NCBI GenBank assembly: GCA_902761365.1 | Contig: CACWJZ010000013.1 | Coordinates: 1 to 53,584 of the forward strand | Source: an uncultured Eubacteriales bacterium | GTDB lineage: Bacteria > Bacillota > Clostridia > Christensenellales > CAG-138 | Direction: 5' to 3' | Length of the DNA stretch: 53,584 bases | Part shown: positions 1-7,900 of the stretch, piece after piece | How positions within the stretch are numbered: position 1 is the stretch's first letter | Layout: the number at the start of each line of letters is the position of its first letter | The notes under the pieces: model-generated | Told to the model about the DNA's origin: nothing | What the model saw: only the letters and a program-made list of their open reading frames with translations | Database searches by the model: none | Made by a program: the position numbers and the translations under genes

Positions 1-520
1 GCCCAAGAGCGTCACGGTGAAGAGCGGCAAAAAGGCCAAATTCTCTGTGAAGGCCAGCGGCAAGAACCTGAAGTATCAGTGGTACGAGCGCGCCAATGCT
101 GACGCATGGACCGCGGTCAACGGCGGGACCAAGAACAGCCTGTCCGTGGAGACCTCCAAGACGAAGAACGGCTGTCAATACTACTGCAAGGTCACCAACC
201 CCGACGGCACGGTGAATTCCGCCGTCGCCACCCTGACGGTGACGCCGGAAGCGCCGGTGATCAAGACCCAGCCCAAGGACGTCAAGGTGAAGGCGGGGGC
301 CAAGGCCAAGTTCAAGGTGAAGGCATCGCCCAAGAACGTGACCTACCAGTGGTACTATCGCACCTCTGCGGACGGCGAGTGGATCAAGCTGGACGGCGCC
401 ACCAAGGCGGAGTACTCCTTCGTGGCTTTGGCAGAGATGTTCGGCTGGCAGTTCCGCTGCCTGGCCAAGAACGCCGACGGCGAAGCCTGGTCCAAGGCCG
501 CCACCCTACTGCAGAAATGA
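1..520 (+). CDS. Ig-repeat surface protein, 3' fragment
   Basis: The reading frame is open from base 2, so this is the C-terminal part of a longer gene that begins outside the window. At least two Ig-like modules are visible. Each has the pattern K-x-x-YQWY, a following Cys (YYCKV, FRCLAK) and a terminal ATLTV-type strand. The first module ends near base 243 and the second runs from there to the stop. The modules closely resemble those of the complete secreted protein at 11725-13869, so the two look like paralogues. That paralogue has a signal peptide, which suggests this one is also extracellular; the N-terminus is not visible here. A GTG at base 17 is probably an internal Val codon, not a start. 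A strong hairpin terminator follows. Ligand and exact role are unknown. Confidence 0.8.
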   Translation, partial: PKSVTVKSGKKAKFSVKASGKNLKYQWYERANADAWTAVNGGTKNSLSVETSKTKNGCQYYCKVTNPDGTVNSAVATLTVTPEAPVIKTQPKDVKVKAGAKAKFKVKASPKNVTYQWYYRTSADGEWIKLDGATKAEYSFVALAEMFGWQFRCLAKNADGEAWSKAATLLQK

Positions 521-532
521 TCTAAACAACAG

Positions 533-569
533 AAAGCTCCCCCGGTTTTACTTTGCCGGGGGAGCTTTT
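533..569. terminator. Bidirectional intrinsic terminator
   Basis: A 13-bp perfect stem pairs 533-545 with 556-568 around a 10-nt loop. It has a T run on the + side and an A run on the other, so it can serve both the Ig-repeat gene and the convergent lipid kinase gene. Confidence 0.85.
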
Positions 570-584
570 CCGTATAGATATCTT

Positions 585-1490
585 CTATTCCTTCGCCTTC
601 GGCAGGGCGAAGTTCACGCCGCCCGGCACGATCTCCACGGTGAATCGCTTGCGCTCGATGACCTCCCCGTCCAACGACACGGGCAGCAGCCCCCTGGCGC
701 TCTCCACAGTCAGCTTCTTTGCCCGGGTATAGAGAAGGATGTCCTTCATGCGCGGATCCTCCAGATGGGTCCCCGCCGTGTAGCTGCCGATGAGCTTCAC
801 AAAGGAGAAGCGGGAGATGGGCTTCACCAGGCACACCTCGATGAGGCCGTCGTCCACCTGGGCTCGCGGCGCACACTTGAAGGAGCCGCCCACATATTGG
901 GCGTTGGCGAAGGTGCAGAGAAGGATGTCACCCTCGAAAAAGGGCTCCCCGTCCACGGTGATGCTGCAGCCGGTCTTCATGGACTTCATCAGCGCGTCCA
1001 CGATCCCCACATAATAGGCCCGCTTGCCGCCCATGAGGGGCTTGCGCTTCACGGCGTTCATGGTCTTCAGCACGCTGGTGTCGAAGCCGAAGCTGAACAC
1101 GTTGATGCACCAGCGGTCATCCACCTTCAGTATGTCGATGGGTGCGGGCTCCGCCGCCAGCAGGGCGTCCATATCCCAAAAGCGCTCCCGCCCGCCGAAC
1201 ACCTTCACAAAATCGTTGCCGCTGCCACAGGGGTAGACGGTGAAGCAGGCGTTCTTGTGATCGGCCACGCCGGAGGCCACCTCGTTGATAGTCCCATCAC
1301 CGCCGCAGGCCACGAAGCATAGCCGCTCGCCCGGCGATGCCGCAAGCCGCTCCTCGATATAGGCTGTGGCGTCCCGGGGCCCCCGGGTCACGTACAGCTC
1401 ACAGCCCTCATGCTGGGCCACGGCGGCTTCCAGCAGGGCTTTGGCTTCGCCCTGTCCGGCGGCGGGATTATAGAGGAAGATGTGTTTCAT
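585..1490 (-). CDS. Diacylglycerol kinase-family lipid kinase
   Basis: This is a DagK/YegS-type lipid kinase of about 301 residues, the usual length for the family. These enzymes use ATP to phosphorylate diacylglycerol or a related lipid at the cytoplasmic membrane face, recycling lipid into phosphatidic acid. Visible motifs are NPAAGQG at the N-terminus, the nucleotide-binding GGDGTINEVASG near residue 65, and YPCGSGNDF near residue 90. I chose the ATG at 1490 because GAAGG lies 8-9 nt upstream; an upstream in-frame TTG at 1508 overlaps that site. The gene lies 25 nt downstream of the YhhN gene on the same strand, so they are probably cotranscribed. The lipid substrate cannot be read from the sequence. 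Confidence 0.9.
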   Translation of the reverse strand: MKHIFLYNPAAGQGEAKALLEAAVAQHEGCELYVTRGPRDATAYIEERLAASPGERLCFVACGGDGTINEVASGVADHKNACFTVYPCGSGNDFVKVFGGRERFWDMDALLAAEPAPIDILKVDDRWCINVFSFGFDTSVLKTMNAVKRKPLMGGKRAYYVGIVDALMKSMKTGCSITVDGEPFFEGDILLCTFANAQYVGGSFKCAPRAQVDDGLIEVCLVKPISRFSFVKLIGSYTAGTHLEDPRMKDILLYTRAKKLTVESARGLLPVSLDGEVIERKRFTVEIVPGGVNFALPKAKE

Positions 1491-1515
1491 GGGTTTGCCT
1501 TCTTTCAAATAAACA

Positions 1516-2178
1516 TTATGGCAGCACGGAAAAGCTGAGAGCCACCAGCATCATGCCCAGGAAGTAGCACGCCGTGTTGGTGCGCAGGGTGCGCTTTCGC
1601 TTGCTTTTGTACTTATTTACAACCAAGAAATAATCGCTGACCATAAATAACGCCAGCCCTATGCCTAACAGCAGGTTGTGTGCGCTGGGGAGGAGGATGG
1701 CGGAAAGGAGCCCCATCAGCCCATGGAGGGTGACGGTGAGCAGATAGAACAGCGCCAGCCATGTTTTGTCGCCCAAATCGATCCAGCGGGTCCTGACCAC
1801 CCAGAGGAACAGGCCGAAGAACAGCAGCAGCCCCACCCCCAGCCAGGGGAGCACTTTAGGCAGCATGCCGCCCTGCTGAAGCGTACAGAGGGTATAGCCG
1901 ATGAAACACAGGTTGGCCACCGCGAAGGCCGCACCGCTGGCACCGAAGCTGAACAGCAGCAGGGCGTCACCCATGCAAGTGTAGAACAGGCCCACCAGCG
2001 CCAGGAACGTCCAGCCATGGGCGTAGCCGTTGGCCCAAAACCAGAACTGGCCGAAGAACAGGAACAGGGAGGACAGGAGGATCTTGTTCACCGCCCGCCG
2101 CCGAAAGCTGTCCCCAGTCTCTACAAACAGGTACAGCCCCAGCAGCGCGAGATACGCGATCACGAACACCGTCCTCAT
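1516..2178 (-). CDS. YhhN-family membrane protein (lysoplasmalogenase-like)
   Basis: A protein of 220 residues with about eight hydrophobic segments across its whole length. It matches the YhhN/TMEM86 family, whose animal members hydrolyse the vinyl-ether bond of lysoplasmalogens. Acidic family positions are visible: CMGDALLLF near residue 90 and ALFMVSDYFL near residue 180. A GGAAGGAGG Shine-Dalgarno precedes the ATG by 6 nt. It is followed at 25 nt by the lipid kinase, so the pair may act together on ether-lipid turnover. Plasmalogens are common in anaerobic clostridia, so this substrate is plausible, but it is inferred from family membership only. Confidence 0.8.
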   Translation of the reverse strand: MRTVFVIAYLALLGLYLFVETGDSFRRRAVNKILLSSLFLFFGQFWFWANGYAHGWTFLALVGLFYTCMGDALLLFSFGASGAAFAVANLCFIGYTLCTLQQGGMLPKVLPWLGVGLLLFFGLFLWVVRTRWIDLGDKTWLALFYLLTVTLHGLMGLLSAILLPSAHNLLLGIGLALFMVSDYFLVVNKYKSKRKRTLRTNTACYFLGMMLVALSFSVLP

Positions 2179-2203
2179 GTTGGGCCTCCTTCCAGATTTA
2201 TTT

Positions 2204-2244
2204 CAGTATACCATGTTGGAAAGGGAAAGAAAAGTGGTATACTG
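2204..2244. promoter_or_regulatory. Divergent promoter with 10-bp inverted repeat
   Basis: On + the boxes are TTGGAA (2216-2221), a 16-nt spacer and TATACT (2238-2243), serving the UPF0489 gene. On - a TATACT box (complement of 2205-2210) serves yhhN, with only a weak -35. The two -10 regions form a perfect inverted repeat, CAGTATACCA (2204-2213) and TGGTATACTG (2235-2244). Confidence 0.6.
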
Positions 2245-2265
2245 TAGAAACAGGAGGGGAAAAGC

Positions 2266-2976
2266 ATGCAGCGGGTATTGGATATAGATCTGGATTTCTT
2301 CTTGGCGGACTGCTGTCCGTTGGCGGAGATAGGGCAACGGCCCGCGCTGCAGGGCCATGAACCCTGGGAGCCGGATTCGGTGCGCCTGTTTTTGGAGAAG
2401 GACTGTCTTCTGTCCCGGGACCGTCCGATCCCCGGCCGGGTGTTCACGACCCATGATGGGGCGCTGAGCTATTGGAAGGAACTGATGGACGCCGGGCAGC
2501 TGAAGGCCCCCTTTCACGTTACCCACGTGGACGCCCACAGCGACCTGGGCATCGGCTATCCAGGTCCCGGGTACGTGCTCTACAACGTTCTTTCCCTGCC
2601 GCCCGCGCGCCGGCTGGAGCTGGACCGTTTCTACCGGGAGAGGAAGCTGGACGAAGCCAACTACCTCCTGTTCGCTTTGGCTGCCCGGATCGTGGGCGCC
2701 CTGGAGAACGTGCGCCGGCCCTTCTCCCGACCCGATGTCCCCCAGCAGCTCCTTGCGCCGGACAGGGTCCATATCCGCCTGCCCCAGTCCTTTCCGGACC
2801 TGTTCGAACGGATCAACGGGCCGGAGCCCCTGATCCCCTATGCAGAATATAAAGAGGACGGCTGCTTTCACGCCGCCATCCCCTATGACTTTGTGTCCCT
2901 GGCCATCTCGCCCCGCTACGCGCCGCGGGAGGCGGATGAGCTCATCTCCGTGTTTGAACCGTATATGCGGCGTTAG
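2266..2976 (+). CDS. UPF0489-family protein
   Basis: A 236-residue protein with two motifs of the UPF0489 family: LDIDLDFFL at residues 5-13 and HVTHVDAHSDLG near residues 84-95. These Asp/His clusters resemble the metal-binding motifs of the arginase/deacetylase fold, so a metal-dependent hydrolase is possible. No substrate is known to me. An AGGAGGG site lies 7 nt before the ATG and a promoter is visible at 2216-2243. The gene stands alone and converges on the ABC exporter with a 4-nt overlap at the stop codons. The family call rests on the two motifs and the length; function is unassigned. Confidence 0.75.
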   Translation: MQRVLDIDLDFFLADCCPLAEIGQRPALQGHEPWEPDSVRLFLEKDCLLSRDRPIPGRVFTTHDGALSYWKELMDAGQLKAPFHVTHVDAHSDLGIGYPGPGYVLYNVLSLPPARRLELDRFYRERKLDEANYLLFALAARIVGALENVRRPFSRPDVPQQLLAPDRVHIRLPQSFPDLFERINGPEPLIPYAEYKEDGCFHAAIPYDFVSLAISPRYAPREADELISVFEPYMRR

Positions 2977-4709
2977 CCACGCAGCGTGGCCTGATAGAAC
3001 CCGGCGTACAGCCCGTTCTTCGCCAACAGCTCCTCGTGGGTGCCCCGCTCCTGAATGCCGTGCTCGTCGATGACCACGATCTCGTCCGCGTTCTGCACGG
3101 TGGAGAGCCGATGAGCGATGACCAGGGTGGTCCGGCCTATGCTCAACTCCTCGAAGGAGTGCTGGATGTCCGCCTCCGTCAGGGTGTCCAGGGCGGAGGT
3201 GGCTTCGTCCAGGATCAGCACCGGCGGATTCTTCAAGAACAGCCGGGCAATGGACACCCGCTGCTTCTGGCCGCCGGAGAGGAGCATGCCCCGCTCGCCC
3301 ACGTTGGTTGCATAGCCGTCGGGGAAGGTCATGATCTCCTCGTGGATATGGGCCCGCTTCGCCGCTTCCACCACCTCTGCGTCGGTGGCGTCGAGACGCC
3401 CATAGCGGATGTTCTCCAGGATGCTGTCCGCAAAGAGGAATACATCCTGCTGCACGATGCCCACGTTCTCCCGCAGGGAGCTCATGGTCACGTCCCGGAT
3501 GTCGTGGCCGTCGATGGTGATGCTGCCCTCCCGAATGTCGTAGAACCGCAGAAGCAGGTGGCAGAGGGTGGTCTTGCCGCCGCCGGAGGGCCCCACCAGG
3601 GCCAGGGTCCGTCCAGCCGGAATGGACAGGTTCACGTCCTGCAGCACCTGCTGCCCCTCGTTGTAGGCGAAGGAAACGTGGGAGAAGGCGATGTCGCCCT
3701 TCACGTTCTGCAGGTCGATGGCGTCAGGCTTGTCCTCGATGGAGGGCTTGGTGTCCATGATCTCCAAAAAGCGGGTGAAGCCAGCCATGCCGATCATGTA
3801 CTGCTCCGCAAAGGAGGCCAGCCGCTTGATGGGGGAGGTGAAGGTGGAGATGTACAGGGTGAAGGTGATGAGGGTCACCGTGTCCAGCTGCTTCTTATAG
3901 ATAAGGTAGCCGCCGCTTGCCAGGACGGCCACGTTGAACATGGCCAGGAAAAACTCCGTGCCGCTGTTGAAGGTGGCCATGATCTTATAGAAATCCTTCT
4001 TGGCGGACAGGAAGTTCTTGTTTCCCTTTTCAAACTTTTTGATCTCATATTTCTCGTTGGCGAAGGCTTTGGCGGTCCGGGCACCGGAGATGGAACTCTC
4101 TATGTCCGCGTTGATCTCGGCCATGCGCTCCTTCACCACCCGGCTGGTCCGCCGCATCTTGAGCCGGGTGTGCATCACAAAGTAGATGATGACCGGCAGC
4201 AGGACCAGCAGGCAGAAGGCCAATCGCCATTCGATGGTGAACATGGCGATGAAGGCGCCCAGGATGGTCATGGTGGAGATCAGCACGTCCTCGGGGCCGT
4301 GGTGCGCCAGCTCCGTCACCTCGAACAGGTCGTTGGTCACCCGGGAGAGGAGCTTGCCCGTGCGGATGCCGTCATAGAAGGAGAATGGCAGGGTCTGGAT
4401 GTGGGTGAAGATGTCCCGCCGCATATCCGCCTCAATGAAGGTGCCCAGCCGGTGGCCCCAGTAGCCGATGACGTATTGGAGAACGGCACGGATAAGATAT
4501 GCACAGACGAGGCAGACGATGAGCAGTACGAAGATACGCACCAGGGCGCTGTCCATGGCCATGGCCGGCAGCAGGGTGCGCAGGATGTACTGGGTCACCA
4601 GCGGGAACGCCACGTCCACCGCGGCCACCACCAGCGCACAGGATAAATCCAAGATGAAAAGGCCCAGATGGGGTTTGTAATACGCTAAAAATCGACGCAG
4701 TTTTTCCAT
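2973..4709 (-). CDS. ABC exporter, fused permease and ATPase
   Basis: A half-transporter of about 578 residues with an N-terminal six-helix domain (residues about 15-310) and a C-terminal ATPase domain. The ATPase shows Walker A GPSGGGKTT, the signature LSGGQKQR, Walker B VLILDEATSALD and the switch His in VIAHRLST. It would act as a homodimer or heterodimer in the cytoplasmic membrane. The layout is that of MsbA/BmrA-type lipid or drug exporters; cargo cannot be told. I chose the ATG at 4709 (MEKLRRF) because the family begins there and a -10 box ends 7 nt before it. An open frame extends upstream to 4850 but contains the promoter. The next gene upstream on this strand is a GT-C-type glycosyltransferase 208 nt away. 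Confidence 0.88.
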   Translation of the reverse strand: MEKLRRFLAYYKPHLGLFILDLSCALVVAAVDVAFPLVTQYILRTLLPAMAMDSALVRIFVLLIVCLVCAYLIRAVLQYVIGYWGHRLGTFIEADMRRDIFTHIQTLPFSFYDGIRTGKLLSRVTNDLFEVTELAHHGPEDVLISTMTILGAFIAMFTIEWRLAFCLLVLLPVIIYFVMHTRLKMRRTSRVVKERMAEINADIESSISGARTAKAFANEKYEIKKFEKGNKNFLSAKKDFYKIMATFNSGTEFFLAMFNVAVLASGGYLIYKKQLDTVTLITFTLYISTFTSPIKRLASFAEQYMIGMAGFTRFLEIMDTKPSIEDKPDAIDLQNVKGDIAFSHVSFAYNEGQQVLQDVNLSIPAGRTLALVGPSGGGKTTLCHLLLRFYDIREGSITIDGHDIRDVTMSSLRENVGIVQQDVFLFADSILENIRYGRLDATDAEVVEAAKRAHIHEEIMTFPDGYATNVGERGMLLSGGQKQRVSIARLFLKNPPVLILDEATSALDTLTEADIQHSFEELSIGRTTLVIAHRLSTVQNADEIVVIDEHGIQERGTHEELLAKNGLYAGFYQATLRG

Positions 4710-4716
4710 AGGAATA

Positions 4717-4745
4717 AGTATATCGGATAGGGCCGCGTTTGTCCA
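4717..4745 (-). promoter_or_regulatory. Promoter giving a probable leaderless mRNA for the ABC exporter
   Basis: Read on -, TGGACA (4745-4740), a 17-nt spacer and TATACT (4722-4717) form a near-consensus sigma-A promoter. The ATG at 4709 starts 7 nt after the -10 box, at about +1, and there is no Shine-Dalgarno. Confidence 0.65.
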
Positions 4746-4917
4746 TGTATATTTTATACTGATCCACGCCTGAAGCATATACAGTCGGCGAGCAGATTCT
4801 TCGTTGGTTCCATGAAGCGGATCGCAGGCTGACTGGAAACCGTCAGTCAAGATCCGCTGAAGCCAAACCGGCGGAGAAGACGCCGCCCAATGTGTATGGT
4901 TTAGGCGTCGACCAGTA

Positions 4918-6267
4918 TTAATAAACGCACATATCCAAAGCCAGCATCAGCAGATATACCGTTTGACTGAGCAACAGCACCGCATCCAAGGCGACCTCGC
5001 GCAGCGGCGTGTTTGCCGTGCGATACAGGACCGGCGCCAGGGGGAACAGCATCGCCAGATACCTTGGCCCGCTGAGCAGCCAGGTTGCGCCCACCGACAG
5101 GGCGAAGTACGTCAGCGCCCACAATAGATAGCTGATCCGCATCCGCTTCCGATCTGCGCACAGCAGCCCGAGAGCTCCGAAGCAGCAGATCAGGTTGGGA
5201 AGGCTCAGGGACAGCAGCGCTTCCATATCACCCACCTGATAATAATACAGGGCGTAGTCCGTTTGATAGGCGGCCGTATTGAAGAACCACCCCAGCTGCT
5301 GGGTCCAGTTCTCCCGCTGATAGGTGAGAAAGGTGAAGGGACTGCCGCTGACCTGCCAGTTGATGATAAGATAGGCCAAGGTGCCGCAGCAGCTTAGCAG
5401 CAGGCAGCCCGCGTACTTGGGCAGCAGGCGGAGCGCCGCGCGGACATCCCTTCGCTGTGCATCCCGGAAGGCAAATAGCATTTCCACGAATACCAGACCC
5501 AGCAGCAGGATGCCTAAGGAGCGGGTGAAAGCGGACAGGGCCGTGAGCAGGCCAGCCAGAAGGAACCGCTGCCTGCGGGCGGCGTACACGGCCAGCATGG
5601 TCAGCAGCAGGAACAGGCTTTCGCTCATGGGGGTGCGCAAAAAGGCGGCGCCAGGCAGCAGGAACAGGAGCCGAGCGCAGGCCATGGCATGGCGGCGGTC
5701 GCCCTCCAGCCGAAAAAGCTCGTAGGCGGCGGGCAGGCAGGCCAGGGAGAAAAGCTGAGCGGTGATGAAAGCGCCAAGGAAGTAGTCCCCATTCCAGGTC
5801 AGAGCCCGCGTCGCCAGGGAGTAGAGTGGCAGGAACACCAGCCGGAACCGTTCGTCCCCGGCCTGCACGTACCAGTCCTTGGCGATACCCATGTAGTGGG
5901 CTACGTCGCTGCGATAATAGAGCTCCCGAAAGCTGGACCAAAAGGAAAGATCCGCTCCGGACAGCAGGTACACGGCCACGAACTCGAAGAGGCTGACAGC
6001 CACCCCGAACCCCAGCAGCAGGCTCCAGGCGGCGAGCCGCTCCCGCCGGGTGTCGGGCGCTGTCAAAGAGAGCGGCTTCGGAGCGACGAGGCGCTTTGTC
6101 AGGCGGGATAGGGCGGCGATCAGGGTCAGGGTGAACAAGAAAAGGCTGATCCACGCAGAAATGGTCCCCAGGGAAAAGGGGCTTTCCTGCTTCGAGAGCC
6201 ATAGGTAAAATACGATAGCAGCTGATATGGGCATACCTATTTGGATGGCGCGAACGACTTTGTTCAT
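4918..6267 (-). CDS. PIG-V-like GT-C membrane mannosyltransferase family protein
   Basis: A polytopic membrane protein of about 449 residues with ten or more hydrophobic helices. The loop after the first helices carries RSDVAHYMGIAKDWY, followed by FLPLYSLATRAL. This pattern fits bacterial PIG-V-like members of the GT-C fold, where the Asp of the first motif is the presumed catalytic residue. Such enzymes transfer a sugar from a polyprenyl-phosphate donor on the outer face of the membrane. The acceptor is unknown. The start at 6267 (MNKVVRA) is preferred because a -10 box lies inside the longer frame that begins at 6312. It is monocistronic or first of a pair with the downstream ABC exporter, which has its own promoter. 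Confidence 0.75.
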   Translation of the reverse strand: MNKVVRAIQIGMPISAAIVFYLWLSKQESPFSLGTISAWISLFLFTLTLIAALSRLTKRLVAPKPLSLTAPDTRRERLAAWSLLLGFGVAVSLFEFVAVYLLSGADLSFWSSFRELYYRSDVAHYMGIAKDWYVQAGDERFRLVFLPLYSLATRALTWNGDYFLGAFITAQLFSLACLPAAYELFRLEGDRRHAMACARLLFLLPGAAFLRTPMSESLFLLLTMLAVYAARRQRFLLAGLLTALSAFTRSLGILLLGLVFVEMLFAFRDAQRRDVRAALRLLPKYAGCLLLSCCGTLAYLIINWQVSGSPFTFLTYQRENWTQQLGWFFNTAAYQTDYALYYYQVGDMEALLSLSLPNLICCFGALGLLCADRKRMRISYLLWALTYFALSVGATWLLSGPRYLAMLFPLAPVLYRTANTPLREVALDAVLLLSQTVYLLMLALDMCVY

Positions 6268-6273
6268 ACATAT

Positions 6274-6302
6274 AGTATACCACCATCGTCTCCGGATGAA
6301 AA
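6274..6302 (-). promoter_or_regulatory. Promoter giving a probable leaderless mRNA for the glycosyltransferase
   Basis: Read on -, TTTTCA (6302-6297), 17 nt and TATACT (6279-6274) precede the ATG at 6267 by only 6 nt. No Shine-Dalgarno is present. Confidence 0.55.
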
Positions 6303-6308
6303 GAGCCC

Positions 6309-6336
6309 GCATACCCCGCCAGGAATCGCATACAGT
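6309..6336 (+). promoter_or_regulatory. Candidate sigma-E promoter of spoIVA
   Basis: CATACAGT (6329-6336) matches the sigma-E -10 consensus CATACAnT. GCATACC (6309-6315) lies 13 nt upstream as a -35 candidate. SpoIVA is a known sigma-E target in Bacillus. The assignment is by motif only. Confidence 0.5.
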
Positions 6337-6365
6337 GAACTATAGCAATATGGCGGAGGAACGGT

Positions 6366-7838
6366 ATGAGAGATATTTATCGAGATATGGCGGAACGGAC
6401 CGGTGGCGACATCTATATCGCCGTGGCCGGCCCCGTGCGCACGGGCAAATCCACCTTTATCAAGCGCTTTTCGGAACTGCTGCTGCTCCCCAACATGGAG
6501 AACGATTTTGAAAAGGAGCGGCTGGTCGATGAGCTTCCCCAAAGCGGCGCCGGTCGCAGCATCATGACCACCCAGCCCCGGTTCGTCCCGGCGGAGGCGG
6601 TGAACGTGTCCTTTGAGGAGGGCGTGTCCTGCCGGTGCAAGCTCATCGACTGCGTGGGCTACATGGTCCCCGGCGCGGTGGGGGACAGGGAAGGGGAGGG
6701 GCCGCGAATGGTCACCACCCCCTGGTTCGATCACGACATCCCCTTCTCCCAGGCGGCGGAGGTGGGCACCACCCGGGTCATCCAGGAGCATGCCACCATA
6801 TCCATCGTTATGACCACGGACGGCTCCATCACGGACCTGCCCCGAGACAGCTACGAGGAGGCGGAGCGCCAAGCCATCGAAGCGGCCAGGGCGGCCAACA
6901 AACCCTTTGTGGTGGTGGTCAACAGCACTGGCCCTGAGGGAGAGCCTGCCCAAGCTCTGGCGAGGGACATAAGCAGCCGGTATGGGGTGACCGCCGTGCC
7001 CCTGGACGTGAAGAACATGTCCGGAGCGGAGGTCCGGGAGCTGATCACACAGATCCTGTACGCCTTCCCCGTAAAGCTGGTGGAGATCAGCGTGCCGGGG
7101 TTCCTGCGGGCCCTGTCGGGGGAAAGCCCCCTCATGGAGGGCGTCCTCTCCCTGCTCAGGGAGCTGTCGCCCCAGGTGCAAACGGTTGGTGACTGCGGCA
7201 AGCTGGTGGAGGGCATGCAGTCCCTGGAGCACTTCAAAAAGGCGGAGTGGGAGGGCGCCGATCTGGGCACTGGCACGGTGACGCTGGCCCTGACGCCGGA
7301 GGAAAGCATGTTCTATACCCTGCTCAGCGAGGAGACCGGGGTGGAGATTGCGGACGATTTCGCTCTCTTCTCCGCCATTCGGGAGTTCGCCGCCGCCAAG
7401 CATGCCTATGATCGGCTCTCCAACGCCCTGGAGGAGGCGGAGCAGACCGGGTACGGCGTGGTCACGCCCTCCATGGAGGAGATGGAGCTCATGGAGCCGG
7501 AGATGTTCCGCCAGGGCGGCCGCTGCGGTGTGCGGCTCAGGGCCCGGGCCAAGGGGTTGCACATCGTGAAGGTGGACATCGACACAGAGGTCAGCCCCCT
7601 GATCGGCTCGGAGGAGCAGGCGAAGAACCTGATGGAGCATCTGAACGCCGCCCGGCAGGAGGACGTGAACGCCCTCTGGCAGACCTCCTTCTTCGGGAAG
7701 ACGCTGCAGGATATGGTGACTGAGAACATGCAGGGAAAGTTGGGCGGCATGCCCGTGAACGTGCAGCAGAAGATGCAGGGCACCATCGAGCGCATGGTCA
7801 ACGAGGATTGCAACGGGCTCATTTGTATTCTGCTTTGA
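6366..7838 (+). CDS. spoIVA: Stage IV sporulation protein A
   Basis: SpoIVA is the ATPase that polymerises on the outer forespore membrane and forms the basement layer of the spore coat; it is made in the mother cell. The 490-residue product is the usual family length. The N-terminal GTPase-like domain has the P-loop GPVRTGKST near residue 22 and the IDCVGYMVPGA region near residue 96. A middle domain and a conserved C-terminal region ending NEDCNGLICILL follow; the C-terminus is the part that anchors to SpoVM and the membrane in Bacillus. A GGAGGA site lies about 7 nt before the ATG. It is followed by gpr and spoIIP on the same strand, giving a sporulation block. It proves that the organism belongs to a spore-forming lineage. 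Confidence 0.97.
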   Translation: MRDIYRDMAERTGGDIYIAVAGPVRTGKSTFIKRFSELLLLPNMENDFEKERLVDELPQSGAGRSIMTTQPRFVPAEAVNVSFEEGVSCRCKLIDCVGYMVPGAVGDREGEGPRMVTTPWFDHDIPFSQAAEVGTTRVIQEHATISIVMTTDGSITDLPRDSYEEAERQAIEAARAANKPFVVVVNSTGPEGEPAQALARDISSRYGVTAVPLDVKNMSGAEVRELITQILYAFPVKLVEISVPGFLRALSGESPLMEGVLSLLRELSPQVQTVGDCGKLVEGMQSLEHFKKAEWEGADLGTGTVTLALTPEESMFYTLLSEETGVEIADDFALFSAIREFAAAKHAYDRLSNALEEAEQTGYGVVTPSMEEMELMEPEMFRQGGRCGVRLRARAKGLHIVKVDIDTEVSPLIGSEEQAKNLMEHLNAARQEDVNALWQTSFFGKTLQDMVTENMQGKLGGMPVNVQQKMQGTIERMVNEDCNGLICILL

Positions 7839-7854
7839 AATCTGGACACCCTAA

Positions 7855-7888
7855 CTACCGGCTCCACGGGGCCGGTAGCATTCTTTTT
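7855..7888 (+). terminator. Hairpin with U-run directly before the gpr ribosome-binding site
   Basis: An 8-bp stem, CTACCGGC (7855-7862) with GCCGGTAG (7871-7878), is followed by CATTC and five T's ending at 7888. The gpr Shine-Dalgarno begins at 7889, so no promoter fits between them. It may terminate spoIVA or act as an attenuator in the gpr leader. Confidence 0.65.
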
Positions 7889-7900
7889 GGAGGAGGACAC

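Noticed and set aside
3036-4646. 536-codon open frame on + antisense to the ABC exporter
   Set aside because: The complementary frame has full ABC motifs (Walker A, LSGGQ, Walker B). The antisense product is low-complexity His/Gly/Val-rich, which is typical of GC-rich shadow frames.
6264-7640. 458-codon - frame antisense to spoIVA
   Set aside because: SpoIVA is unmistakable on +; the frame is a GC shadow.
7820-7862. Sigma-G promoter for gpr
   Set aside because: GTATT at 7825 and CCTAACTA at about 7850-7857 do not fit the sigma-G -10 consensus well enough to claim.
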